From Claveliimonas acetigenes (GTDB lineage Bacteria > Bacillota > Clostridia > Lachnospirales > Lachnospiraceae): a stretch of 64,000 nt of DNA. Of this stretch, positions 44,301-52,315 are shown in pieces (the first letter of the stretch is position 1; the number at the start of each line of letters is the position of its first letter). Under the pieces are notes generated by a model. That model had not been told where the DNA came from. It saw only the letters and a program-made list of their open reading frames with translations, and searched no databases. Made by a program: the position numbers and the translations under genes. The stretch is from contig NZ_JAOQJU010000015.1 in assembly GCF_025567385.1 (NCBI RefSeq), positions 5,397 to 69,396 of the forward strand. Direction: 5' to 3'.

Positions 44301-45880
44301 TGAGTTGTGATGATGGTATGGAATCAAACTGTTGTTGGAACGACGCGCTTGAATGTGTTCGGGAGTATAGCAAGTGGCTGCAAGAGGAATTAAAAGGAAA
44401 ATCAATATTATTTGAGATTGAGCACCGCCCGGAGGTGAACCTGCAGAAGTCAAATTATGTGACTGGAAAACCCAGTCACATAATCAATCTGGCAGATATA
44501 TTTTCAGACGATTATCATTTTATGGTTGTTTCAAAACGGGAAAATGTGTCTGTATCATGGAAGCAATATCTGACACCATTCTATATCAAGAAAGAATTGA
44601 AGGATCATGAAGATCTGCTTGAAATCTTGAAACAATATACTCTCATGGATAGTTTCTCGACCGAGAAGATGGAGTTGGAGAAGAAGGTGCAGGAAAATGG
44701 ACAGAATGCTTTGGAGATTGCGCGTAGTTATGGAGTGAAAGCTGTTGGAATGGCTGGCGAGATGAGTCCGGGAGAATATCTGCAGCAGTATTTTATGAAA
44801 TGGATGCTTCAGTATGTCCCGACAGCAGCTCTTTTTATGAGTGAGGATGGAAATACCAGAGTGAATATCTTATCCAGGCAGATATATCCTTTTATATTCG
44901 TAAATCAGTCATATAAAGCCAGCGTGGTAAGACGTATTATGGAAGAGGTAAAACGGTATGGAATTCAGAGATATTCGATACCGGCATGGCAGCGGATGGA
45001 ATATCTGAAATGTAAAGAGCTGCCTTATACGCATTATTTTGTGAAAAGAGGATATCTTTCGAGGGAATCTTATGGGAAATTGATCTTTCCATTTGGTGCA
45101 CATGAACTTCAGATTATCATGAACAGGATGAATTCTCCAAAAGCCAGGGATAATGCGGAAAAATTGGAGGAACTTCTGAAACTTCTGAATAATCGTCAAT
45201 TCTTATTTGAAGATCTGCAAAGAAATGACGATAAAATCAAGAATCAGATAGGGCAGATACAGAAGCAGAAGAAAATTTCTGATGACGGGTATCTAAGTAT
45301 GTACTATAGATTCAAAAAAGAGTGGGAGAATGGATACGGTCAGGGAGAATGTATTGTGAGTGAAGTGCGCGATGAGTACAGAAGCTTTGTTATGACCTGT
45401 ATTAAAGCGGAAAATAAGAAAAGCGGATTTTCATTATCAGAGTTCTGGGAATTGCAAAAACAGTGTGAATATATCCATGTGTATATTTTGCTGATGGCAC
45501 TGTGCAGATATTATGGAGAAGAAAAGATACTACCTCTTGAATCACTTTCCCCAAGAGAGTATAGCAGATTCGCAGCGGCATGGCTCTATGTGATTCGAAA
45601 GGAATACATGACAGATGCTTCGGAAATCGCGGAATATAAAGACAGTTTCCTCGATATGATGAAAAGAGGAACAGGAGATATTTACCATAAGCAGCAGAAG
45701 ATTCTGGAATATATTGCCGGACATAATAGTTTTGGTTTGACGGGTCAGAATCTGTGGAGCTGCTGGATGAGATGCATTGAAGAATTACTCGACATATTTA
45801 TTCAGATAGAGATGAGCGCTTTCAGTAATCTTGGAAGTAGACTGACTGATTTGGAATATTTTGAGAAGAGAATACTGTGA
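41393..45880 (+). CDS. Giant HD-domain plus Hsp90-like (GHKL) ATPase protein
   Basis: The 1495-residue protein starts with a lysine run (residues 3-9). Residues about 50-330 form an HD phosphohydrolase-like domain (H61 and H65 in SKHDESHAS, H100-D101 in VYIHDIGM, D263 in LLQLGDILDMDNDR). Residues about 390-580 carry a Hsp90-type ATP fold: N-box FLREFLQNAIDAS (399-411), DFGTG (496-500), EFGIGLQSAFILT (535-547) and a GTCFEVFVP strand. The remaining 900 residues are helical and unassigned, with no membrane segment. It resembles HD-Hsp90 fusions seen as large conflict-system ATPases and could act as a sensor-switch controlling the SLATT and ART-like partners. That role is inferred. Confidence 0.75.
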   Translation: MGKKKKKKKRLTIEGQLENYYLHEDHTERNEVLWHAWCQNKRWLSQLLEATMSAFPTYSKHDESHASTVLHNIEMILGEARIRELSASDCFMLLHTVYIHDIGMVITHEDRENIVQNEKFLDMVKELEDDSDVVFQKAIRSLRQTNYEYDDEDSKEEQTKRLYADKLSVYYAILHLIANYRRSEHGETSADRLSKWTLDSEKLGSGFSMAGIPQRIFLLIAKCAGLHTDSDFAHIMELPQEDNGYVSDYLHPRFVAVLLQLGDILDMDNDRFHPLTKEFVGVLPEISARHYEKHQAIRRLYIRPDIISIEADCKTQEALRLVRKECDILKGILKEAGYNWMLICPRGFSGALPTVDSVKLYLEGMQIPEELVATQFHISQSKAFAILEGSNVYKGQFVFLREFLQNAIDASKMQYWQECVRTWGYYRSGEELRGMSPDELEDILSTDIFPIEIEMQIVKRNEEKQDFPITEEDIEALRKEGDKGRWEYGVKVRIKDFGTGIDKDSILGIAKVGNSRRRDRHMIADMPEWLKPTAEFGIGLQSAFILTNMFKCYTFTRSNEKYEVTFSTVKSNYYEGYINVKPRDSFDTKDDVYGTCFEVFVPVSKKMLHEQYPTAWDGKDYFDEDYELLRPLRHSAELLAQMALYLDEQIGEQLFPIHLKVEDIPGITIPLNLSDKNRLHRLKCNLGEKKVWKDNLNEIADYVHNTELNQQIQDTFADRVWDKTAKSWIFYYKKEKDTDKNVLIEKTDHSTALLDTWNGYFYVWNNELCTFCTINMRNFLLREQRELEKTDRQCESRENYKGVRIYYKGIELAEIELPDIGNELFQSIDIKGKLAREYINLSRKGFADKGEEYFLQEIYEPLMESVQSLLKEMNKNQPEAIVEGVRESLERKKRLLQTLSGEDAKYKWFRLFGYPLLDELRNISYTGVDIEHWLDEAKQELLDLSKENVVLIVMLSFLARKGEFNPILRLSCDDGMESNCCWNDALECVREYSKWLQEELKGKSILFEIEHRPEVNLQKSNYVTGKPSHIINLADIFSDDYHFMVVSKRENVSVSWKQYLTPFYIKKELKDHEDLLEILKQYTLMDSFSTEKMELEKKVQENGQNALEIARSYGVKAVGMAGEMSPGEYLQQYFMKWMLQYVPTAALFMSEDGNTRVNILSRQIYPFIFVNQSYKASVVRRIMEEVKRYGIQRYSIPAWQRMEYLKCKELPYTHYFVKRGYLSRESYGKLIFPFGAHELQIIMNRMNSPKARDNAEKLEELLKLLNNRQFLFEDLQRNDDKIKNQIGQIQKQKKISDDGYLSMYYRFKKEWENGYGQGECIVSEVRDEYRSFVMTCIKAENKKSGFSLSEFWELQKQCEYIHVYILLMALCRYYGEEKILPLESLSPREYSRFAAAWLYVIRKEYMTDASEIAEYKDSFLDMMKRGTGDIYHKQQKILEYIAGHNSFGLTGQNLWSCWMRCIEELLDIFIQIEMSAFSNLGSRLTDLEYFEKRIL

Positions 45881-45942
45881 AAAGATTATCTGCTGGAATA
45901 AAAAATACGAAAGACTAGACTATCAGGAAGAAGGAACCAAAG

Positions 45943-46752
45943 ATGCCGACACTAGAATATAATCCGGAGCGAAAAGAATTGTTAAAAGAGATATCAGAAA
46001 CGCTGAAAGAGATCGGACAGGCGGGACATATTGTGAAATATTACTGGAAAATAGGAAGACTTGCGGAACAATTAATTATTCAAACTCTTGGTGAAGAGAA
46101 TTGTGTGTTTCCCATAGATATTGAGGCGCTTGTGAAAGAATTCGGAATTGAGGTTGAAGATGAATTCATGGACAAATTTCAGAATACCAATGTCCGAGCA
46201 CTGAACCGCAAGATCGGGCAGCTCGTCATCCGTAAGGATTCGTATACCGGAGAGAAGAGCGTGATTATACATATCGATAATAAAGTGCCGCCCTCTTCCA
46301 GGCGGTATGCAATTGCGAATGAATTTGTTCATTATCTGCTTCATTATGATGAAGACAGGTATTATGAGAATTATTTTATCATGCCTATCTGTCCGGTTAA
46401 GATGGAAGAAATCGCAGCAGATATTTTTTCTGTATTCCTATTGATTCCTATGAGACAGTTTGTTGTAGAGTTCGCCCAATATGTGGAATATCGTGTGAAC
46501 ACTCAGAAGGTTCCAATCTCAACGGAAGAGTGGATGCGGTATTTGTCAGAACGCGCTGTTCTGTCGGATTATTATGTGGCGTATGGGTATCAGTATCTTC
46601 GTGGAATCGGATACTGGGTTTATCAGGCTTATAATGCTGCAGAAGAGCAGATGAAAGAAATCGCTATGGATGAGGAGGAGAAGAAAGAGATTATAGAATG
46701 GATGGATGGCTACTATACAAAAGAAAGAAGTCGGTGGATCTTCCAGGCTTAA
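45943..46752 (+). CDS. ImmA/IrrE-like protein with an altered zinc motif
   Basis: The 269-residue protein has the ImmA/IrrE layout: an N-terminal helical part, then PPSSRRYAIANEFVHYLLH and EEIAADIFSVFLLIP, the two conserved helices. In active peptidases the first helix reads HExxH, but here it is NEFVH (126-130), so the first zinc-binding histidine is replaced by asparagine while the glutamate and second histidine remain. It may be a non-catalytic regulator or sensor. It is 60 bp downstream of the HD-Hsp90 gene and completes that cassette; the capE gene follows 44 bp later. Confidence 0.75.
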   Translation: MPTLEYNPERKELLKEISETLKEIGQAGHIVKYYWKIGRLAEQLIIQTLGEENCVFPIDIEALVKEFGIEVEDEFMDKFQNTNVRALNRKIGQLVIRKDSYTGEKSVIIHIDNKVPPSSRRYAIANEFVHYLLHYDEDRYYENYFIMPICPVKMEEIAADIFSVFLLIPMRQFVVEFAQYVEYRVNTQKVPISTEEWMRYLSERAVLSDYYVAYGYQYLRGIGYWVYQAYNAAEEQMKEIAMDEEEKKEIIEWMDGYYTKERSRWIFQA

Positions 46753-46796
46753 TGGGATAGATAGAGCATCAGAAAACAAAAGGGAGGAAGAACAAC

Positions 46797-47843
46797 ATGT
46801 TCCAAGGAAAAACATTACTAATCACAGGCGGTACAGGCTCGTTTGGCAACGCAGTCCTGGACCGCTTTTTAAAAACAGATATCAAAGAGATACGTATATT
46901 TTCCCGCGATGAGTTAAAGCAGGACAATATGCGTCATTTTTATCAAAAAGAATTCCCTGAGTACAGCGATAAGTTGAAATTCTACATTGGAGACGTCCGT
47001 GACATCCAGAGCGTGAGGAATGCCATGCACGGAGTTGATTATATCTTTCATGCGGCAGCATTAAAGCAAGTTCCATCCTGTGAATTCTTCCCGGTAGAAG
47101 CGGTGAAGACTAATGTGTTGGGAACGGAGAATGTGCTGACTGCGGCAATCGAAGCTGGGGTAAAGAAAGTCATCTGCCTTTCTACTGACAAAGCGGCATA
47201 TCCGGTGAATGCCATGGGAACATCCAAGGCTATGATGGAGAAGGTGATTGTGGCGAAGTCAAGAACGGTGTCCCCAGAAAAAACTGCAATCTGTTGTACC
47301 AGATATGGCAATGTTATGTGTTCCAGAGGCTCTGTTATTCCATTATTTATCAGTCAGATAAAGGATGGGAAGGAATTGACAGTTACTGAGCCTTCTATGA
47401 CTCGTTTTATTATGAGCCTGGAAGAGGCGGTTGAGCTGGTGGTATTTGCCTTCCAGAATGCAGAGTCAGGAGACATTATGGTTCAGAAGGCTCCGGCATG
47501 TACGATTGAAGTGCTGGCACAGGCAGTAAAGGAAGTATTCCATGCAGAGAATCCAATCAAAGTGATCGGCATCCGCCATGGAGAGAAAATGTACGAAACA
47601 TTATTAACGAATGAAGAGTGTTCCCATGCCATTGACATGGGAAATTTTTATCGTGTACCATGTGACAAGAGAGATTTGAATTACGACAAATATTTTAAAG
47701 ATGGCGATGTGGAGCGGAATACGCTGACAGAGTTTAACTCAAGTAATACGGAACTGTTGGATGTTGAGCAGGTGAAGCAGAAACTCCTATCTTTGAAATA
47801 TATTCAAGATGAACTGGCTGATTGGGAAACTGGCTGTTTTTAA
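46797..47843 (+). CDS. capE: UDP-GlcNAc 4,6-dehydratase/5-epimerase (CapE/FnlA)
   Basis: The 348-residue short SDR enzyme begins KTLLITGGTGSFGNAVLDRF and has SRDELKQDNMRHFYQKEF, FHAAALKQVPSCEFFPVEAV and the active-site segment TDKAAYPVNAMGTSK. It performs the first step of UDP-L-FucNAc synthesis. It lacks membrane helices, unlike the paralogue at 21.8 kb. With capF and capG it forms a tight three-gene set that gives the polymer N-acetyl-L-fucosamine. It follows AAAGGGAGGAAG. Confidence 0.93.
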   Translation: MFQGKTLLITGGTGSFGNAVLDRFLKTDIKEIRIFSRDELKQDNMRHFYQKEFPEYSDKLKFYIGDVRDIQSVRNAMHGVDYIFHAAALKQVPSCEFFPVEAVKTNVLGTENVLTAAIEAGVKKVICLSTDKAAYPVNAMGTSKAMMEKVIVAKSRTVSPEKTAICCTRYGNVMCSRGSVIPLFISQIKDGKELTVTEPSMTRFIMSLEEAVELVVFAFQNAESGDIMVQKAPACTIEVLAQAVKEVFHAENPIKVIGIRHGEKMYETLLTNEECSHAIDMGNFYRVPCDKRDLNYDKYFKDGDVERNTLTEFNSSNTELLDVEQVKQKLLSLKYIQDELADWETGCF

Positions 47844-47867
47844 ATGATTTTTGTGGAGGAATTCATT

Positions 47868-49070
47868 ATGAACATTTTAATTACTGGTGCCCGGGGGTTT
47901 GTCGGCAAGAACCTTGTGACGAATTTATACAATATTAAAGATGGAAAGAATCGTACCAGGAATTTTGAGATTGGCGAGATTTATGAGTATGATATAGATA
48001 CAGAACCAGCCCTGTTGGAAAAATTTTGCGAGAAGGCTGATTTTGTGTTTAATCTTGCCGGAGTGAATCGACCGAAGGATAATGCAGAATTTATGGCAGG
48101 AAATTTTGGATTTGCATCGACACTTCTGGAAACATTGAAACGGTATGAAAATACTTGTCCGGTGATGCTTGCGTCTTCCATACAGGCGACGCTGATCGGT
48201 CGTTATGGTGAATCAGATTATGGAAAGTCTAAGCTGGCAGGAGAGGAACTTTTTTTTGCTTTTGGAGAAGAAACAGGAGCAAAGGTGCTGGTATACCGTT
48301 TCCCGAATCTTTTTGGAAAATGGTGCCGCCCGAATTATAATTCTGCTGTGGCTACATTTTGTAATAATATTGCAAATGATTTACCGATTATGGTAAATGA
48401 CCGTTCTACGGAGTTGGAATTGCTTTATATTGATGATTTAGTGGAGGAACTTTTGGATGCCTTAGAAGGAAGGGAGCATCATTGTGACTATGACGGGCTG
48501 GAAGTGAAGGATTCTGCTGCGGGAAGATATTGTTATGTGCCGGTGACACATAGAGCAACGCTGGGAGAGATTGTTGATTTGTTGGATAGGTTTAAGAACC
48601 AGCCAGAGTCCTTGGTGATGCCGGAGATTCCGGCTGATTCATTCGCAAAGAAGTTGTATTCTACGTATTTATCTTATTTGCCGGAGAAAAAGGTATGTTT
48701 TCCACTGAAGATGAATGTGGATGAGCGGGGCAGTTTTACAGAGCTTTTGAAAACAGCGAACAATGGGCAGTTTTCCGTGAATATCTCAAAACCGGGTATT
48801 ACGAAAGGACAGCACTGGCACAATAGCAAGTGGGAATTTTTTATTGTGGTAAGTGGACACGGTTTGATTCAGGAACGGCGGATTGGCTCAGATGAGGTGC
48901 TGGAATTTGAAGTGTCCGGTGAAAAGATCGAGGCAGTACATATGCTGCCGGGATATACGCACAATATTATTAATTTGTCTGATACAGAAAATCTTGTGAC
49001 TGTGATGTGGGCTAATGAACCATTTGACCCGAAACATCCAGATACATTTTTTGAAAAAGTGGAGGAGTAA
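47868..49070 (+). CDS. capF: UDP-2-acetamido-2,6-dideoxy-hexose reductase/C3-epimerase (CapF/FnlB)
   Basis: From ATG 47868 (after GGAGGA) the product is 400 residues. Residues 1-245 form an SDR domain (NILITGARGFVGKNLVTNLY, NLAGVNRPKDNAEF, YGESDYGKSKLAGEE with the YxxxK active site). Residues about 280-400 form a cupin domain with metal-binding histidines (TKGQHWHNSKWEFFIVVSGH, PGYTHNIINLSD). CapF carries out C3 epimerisation and C4 reduction in the UDP-L-FucNAc pathway. Spacing to capG is 2 bp. Confidence 0.93.
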   Translation: MNILITGARGFVGKNLVTNLYNIKDGKNRTRNFEIGEIYEYDIDTEPALLEKFCEKADFVFNLAGVNRPKDNAEFMAGNFGFASTLLETLKRYENTCPVMLASSIQATLIGRYGESDYGKSKLAGEELFFAFGEETGAKVLVYRFPNLFGKWCRPNYNSAVATFCNNIANDLPIMVNDRSTELELLYIDDLVEELLDALEGREHHCDYDGLEVKDSAAGRYCYVPVTHRATLGEIVDLLDRFKNQPESLVMPEIPADSFAKKLYSTYLSYLPEKKVCFPLKMNVDERGSFTELLKTANNGQFSVNISKPGITKGQHWHNSKWEFFIVVSGHGLIQERRIGSDEVLEFEVSGEKIEAVHMLPGYTHNIINLSDTENLVTVMWANEPFDPKHPDTFFEKVEE

Positions 49071-49072
49071 GG

Positions 49073-50233
49073 ATGGCGTCTTTTAAGAATAATGGGAAGC
49101 TAAAGTTGTTAATCATTGTCGGAACAAGACCGGAGATTATCCGTCTTGCAGCAGTGATTAAAAAGTGCAGGAAATATTTTGATACGGTGCTGGCACATAC
49201 GGGGCAGAATTATGATTATAATCTGAATGGAGTTTTCTTTCATGATCTGGAGCTGGATGATCCGGATGTGTATTTGGATGCAGTCGGTAAGGATTTGGGA
49301 GAAACTATGGGGAATATTATTGCCCGTTCCTATGAGCTGATGGTGGAGATTCAGCCGGATGCAGTACTGGTTCTTGGTGATACCAACTCTTGTCTTTCAG
49401 TGATTGGGGCAAAGAGATTGCACATTCCGATTTTTCACATGGAAGCAGGAAATCGATGCAAAGATGAGTGCCTGCCGGAGGAAACGAACCGAAGGATTGT
49501 AGATATTATTTCAGATGTAAATATGTGTTATTCCGAGCACGCACGGCGTTATTTAGCGGAAAATGGTCTGCCGAAGGAACGAACCTATGTGACAGGTTCA
49601 CCGATGGCAGAGGTGCTGCATAGCAATTTGAAAAAAATTGAGAGCAGTGATATTCATATGCGGCTTGGATTGGAGAAGGGAAGATATATCCTGCTTTCTG
49701 CTCACCGAGAGGAAAATATTGACACGGAGAAGAACTTTCGATCTTTATTCACGGCTATTAATAAGATGGCGGAAAAATATGATATGCCAATTTTATATTC
49801 CTGCCATCCACGTTCCCGGAAGCGATTGGAAAGTTCCGGTTTTCAACTGGATAAGCGTGTGATTCAGCATGAGCCACTAGGATTCCATGATTATAATTGT
49901 CTGCAGATGAATGCGTTTGTGGTAGTGTCGGATAGTGGTACACTGCCGGAGGAAAGTAGTTTCTTCACATCTGTGGGACATCCGTTCCCGGCAGTATGCA
50001 TTCGCACATCCACTGAGCGACCGGAAGCATTGGACAAGGCTTGCTTCATCTTGTCAGGCATTGATGAAAAGGGATTGCTGCAGGCAGTAGATACGGCAGT
50101 GGAGATGAACCGGGATGGAGATGTGGGAATTCCGGTGCCGGATTATGTGGAAGAGAGCGTCTCCACAAAAGTGGTAAAGATTATTCAGAGTTATACTGGT
50201 GTTGTGAATAAAATGGTGTGGAGAAAAGAATAA
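49073..50233 (+). CDS. capG: UDP-N-acetyl-L-fucosamine-forming 2-epimerase (CapG/FnlC)
   Basis: The 386-residue WecB-like epimerase (LLIIVGTRPEIIRLAAVIKK, LVLGDTNSCLSVIGAKRLHI, FHMEAGNRCKDECLPEETNR, LLSAHREENIDTE, VVSDSGTLPEESSFF) completes UDP-L-FucNAc synthesis by inverting C2. It is distinct from the wecB product at 33.9 kb, and the NRCKDECLPEETNR segment is typical of FnlC/CapG. It is the last gene of the polysaccharide locus. Confidence 0.92.
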   Translation: MASFKNNGKLKLLIIVGTRPEIIRLAAVIKKCRKYFDTVLAHTGQNYDYNLNGVFFHDLELDDPDVYLDAVGKDLGETMGNIIARSYELMVEIQPDAVLVLGDTNSCLSVIGAKRLHIPIFHMEAGNRCKDECLPEETNRRIVDIISDVNMCYSEHARRYLAENGLPKERTYVTGSPMAEVLHSNLKKIESSDIHMRLGLEKGRYILLSAHREENIDTEKNFRSLFTAINKMAEKYDMPILYSCHPRSRKRLESSGFQLDKRVIQHEPLGFHDYNCLQMNAFVVVSDSGTLPEESSFFTSVGHPFPAVCIRTSTERPEALDKACFILSGIDEKGLLQAVDTAVEMNRDGDVGIPVPDYVEESVSTKVVKIIQSYTGVVNKMVWRKE

Positions 50234-50254
50234 TATAAGTAGTATTTTTGAAAA

Positions 50255-50365
50255 AATATTGAAAGACCTGTCGAAAAACCAGATGAAATGTGGTAAAATA
50301 GAGACGGCTAATCAAGGTAAGGAAACAAGGAGAACGGAGTTCTATGGTTTTTCTTACCTTTTTTT
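50255..50365 (+). ncRNA. Leader RNA copy 1: promoter plus structured terminator
   Basis: A -10-like TAAAAT (50294-50299) precedes GGCTAATCAAGGTAAGGAAA (50306-50325). AAGGTAAGGAAA pairs with TTTTTCTTACCTT (50348-50360), an inner arm AGAAC-GGA-GTTCT caps the stem, and a T-run follows. A homologous unit with different but still complementary inner arms lies at 54381-54475. It is either a short sRNA or a leader attenuator for the gene at 50440. Confidence 0.6.
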
Positions 50366-50439
50366 GACCCTATATAGATTACGCATAAGCACTAAATAAT
50401 GGAAAGAATTGGTGTTTACGAAAAACAAGTGGGAACTAC

Positions 50440-50748
50440 ATGGTTTGGAAACACGGGATTTTTGATTTTAGCATTGATCAGGTTATCTATTTTATACCAA
50501 GAAATTTTGGAGAAAAACTTAATTCGTTTACGATAACAGTCAACATGAGTTTTGATTCACCATCGTTTGATATGGAATTGAGAGAAATCGGCCATGTTAA
50601 AAAGGAAAGAGGTGTTTCTGAACATATTCTTAAATATCACAGGAAAATAGAAAAGGATGATTGTGTTAAGTATTTTTTTAAAATTGATAAAGAATGTATT
50701 AATATGGACAATGTTTATTACATATTTATAAAGCCAAGAAAAAAATAG
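50440..50748 (+). CDS. Hypothetical small protein
   Basis: The 102-residue protein (MVWKHGIFDFSIDQVIYFIP..., basic C-terminus FIKPRKK) has no recognised family, membrane segment or signal peptide. The ribosome site is weak. A different frame from ATG 50399 (MERIGVYEKQVGTTWFGN...) is open up to 50536 and may be the N-terminus of the same, frame-broken gene. It follows leader RNA copy 1 by about 75 bp. Low confidence that it is functional. Confidence 0.35.
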   Translation: MVWKHGIFDFSIDQVIYFIPRNFGEKLNSFTITVNMSFDSPSFDMELREIGHVKKERGVSEHILKYHRKIEKDDCVKYFFKIDKECINMDNVYYIFIKPRKK

Positions 50749-50839
50749 TACAAAACCCGTAACAAGGAGAAATACCGGGCAGAGCATGAGCACAGATAAT
50801 CGAGAGTAGAAAAAAATACATATAAATGATATAATCGAA

Positions 50840-51300
50840 AAAATCTGTCGAAAGTGGGAACAGAAAAAGGGTTCTAATGACAAGATTCAGATTTTTGAAA
50901 GTCAGCAAATACGTACTGCTTGGAATGATGACAAGAAGAATGGTATTTTTCAGTTCAGGATGTTGTGGCAGTTTTGACAGATAGTGTCGATCCCAAACAA
51001 TACATCAAAAAGATGCGTACCCGCGATCTAGAACTTTCCTCCAACTGGGGTACAATTTGTACCCCAGTTGAAATGACCGCTGCTGATGGAAAACGAAGAA
51101 AAATCCAGGCAGCCAATGTAGAAGGTATCCTGCGAATCATTCAGTCGATTCCATCTCCCAAAGCAGAACCCTTTAAGCTATGGATGGCACAGGTAGGCAG
51201 AGAGCGTATCGAAGAAACCATTGACCCGGAGCTGATCATAGACCGGGCGCTCGAAACCTATAGAGAACGTGAGGCTGCATTTTGTGCAGTCTGGTGTTGA
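50840..51300 (+). pseudogene. BRO-N type phage antirepressor, frameshifted and truncated
   Basis: Frame 2 encodes the N-terminal Bro-N segment (NDKIQIFESQQIRTAWNDDK), which should continue into SVQDVVAVLTDSVDP but does so only after a one-base loss at about 50940. The rest reads TAADGKRRKIQAANVEGILR, then IQSIPSPKAEPFKLWMAQVG, the typical BRO motif. After RALETY the usual C-terminus is replaced by REREAAFCAVWC and a stop, so the 3' end is also lost. No convincing start codon remains. It is a prophage or mobile-element relic. Confidence 0.75.
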
Positions 51301-51310
51301 ATGATACAAT
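51282..51310 (+). promoter_or_regulatory. Promoter for the 51359 gene
   Basis: TTGTGC (51282-51287), a 17-bp spacer and TACAAT (51305-51310). Spacer and flank (CTGGTGTTGAATGA ... AAGAA) closely match the promoter at 58654-58682, suggesting shared ancestry. It overlaps the end of the BRO relic. Confidence 0.5.
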
Positions 51311-51358
51311 AAGAATACAGAGTTACATAAAGATGGTATAGCGGAAGAAGGAAAAAGC

Positions 51359-52087
51359 ATGGATAAAAAGAATGTTATTAGCCACGCAATTGACATAATT
51401 GTTCTGGCACAGGAACCGAATCCTTTGTCATGCATCAAACTGGCGAACAATATGATTACGGCAGAGGATCCAATATCAGAGTTAGTCTATAATATGGCAA
51501 AGTCTGAACTTTCGGTAGCAGAAGGGATTATGGCGAACTTTGTTTACGAAGGGGATAAGAATGGTGCGATTCATCGAATCCTGACGCATCTGGAGACGGC
51601 AGCGAAGATGGCGATTGATTATTACAAGAAGAAAAATAACGCAGAAAATCCAATTAATTTTATGAATCCCTGGTTTTTAACTGAGAAAGGGAAGACAGTG
51701 CATGGTGATATTGTCAGGATACAGTATTATCAATGTGTTTTACATACATTGCTGGGAAGTGATTCTGAATGTATTGTTCGGCTGCTTCAGCAGATACCGC
51801 TATATACGGACTATCAGTTTGGCATGTATACGGATGCGGTTTCCAGATTATTTGATACAGAAGAGTGGGAGAATATTCTTATTTACAGAAAATATTACTT
51901 TATAGAAAATATGTGCTGCGCGGCGGATATGATAGATCGTATGCCTTATCTCTTCCCAGGATCTACGCTGATTAATGATGGATGTCTGAAACGGTTGCAA
52001 AGGTTTTTGGAGACGCGGGTGGATGCAGGGTTGGCGAAGGTCATTGTGGAGCAGAGATTGAACATGAATGTGAGAAATTACATATAA
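51359..52087 (+). CDS. Hypothetical helical protein
   Basis: The 242-residue protein (MDKKNVISHAIDIIVLAQEP..., ending LAKVIVEQRLNMNVRNYI) looks all-helical and soluble. I see no known motif, signal peptide or membrane helix. It starts behind GAAGGAAAAA and has its own promoter. Its place between an antirepressor relic and an ImmA/IrrE gene marks it as an accessory gene; function unknown. Confidence 0.6.
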   Translation: MDKKNVISHAIDIIVLAQEPNPLSCIKLANNMITAEDPISELVYNMAKSELSVAEGIMANFVYEGDKNGAIHRILTHLETAAKMAIDYYKKKNNAENPINFMNPWFLTEKGKTVHGDIVRIQYYQCVLHTLLGSDSECIVRLLQQIPLYTDYQFGMYTDAVSRLFDTEEWENILIYRKYYFIENMCCAADMIDRMPYLFPGSTLINDGCLKRLQRFLETRVDAGLAKVIVEQRLNMNVRNYI

Positions 52088-52122
52088 TTCACAGTATGTT
52101 GCTTTTAGTAAGATTCTGGTGG

Positions 52123-52151
52123 TTGACATTTTGATTATGCAATGCTAAACT
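52123..52151 (+). promoter_or_regulatory. Promoter upstream of the ImmA/IrrE gene
   Basis: TTGACA (52123-52128), 17 bp and TAAACT (52146-52151) form a good sigma-A promoter, with a second AT-rich -10 candidate TATACT near 52225. Transcription would lead into the peptidase and 2-TM pair. Confidence 0.6.
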
Positions 52152-52315
52152 AAGAATTACCAAAGAGTCTGAACTATATTTTGATATATTTCGACATTTC
52201 TTTTTTATTTTATGATAATATATACTTAAGATAGACGTCGATTTTTGTATCTGCTTCGTATTATAGGATGCCTGGTGCTATAATAAATACGAATGAGAAG
52301 CAGGAGTGTATCTAT

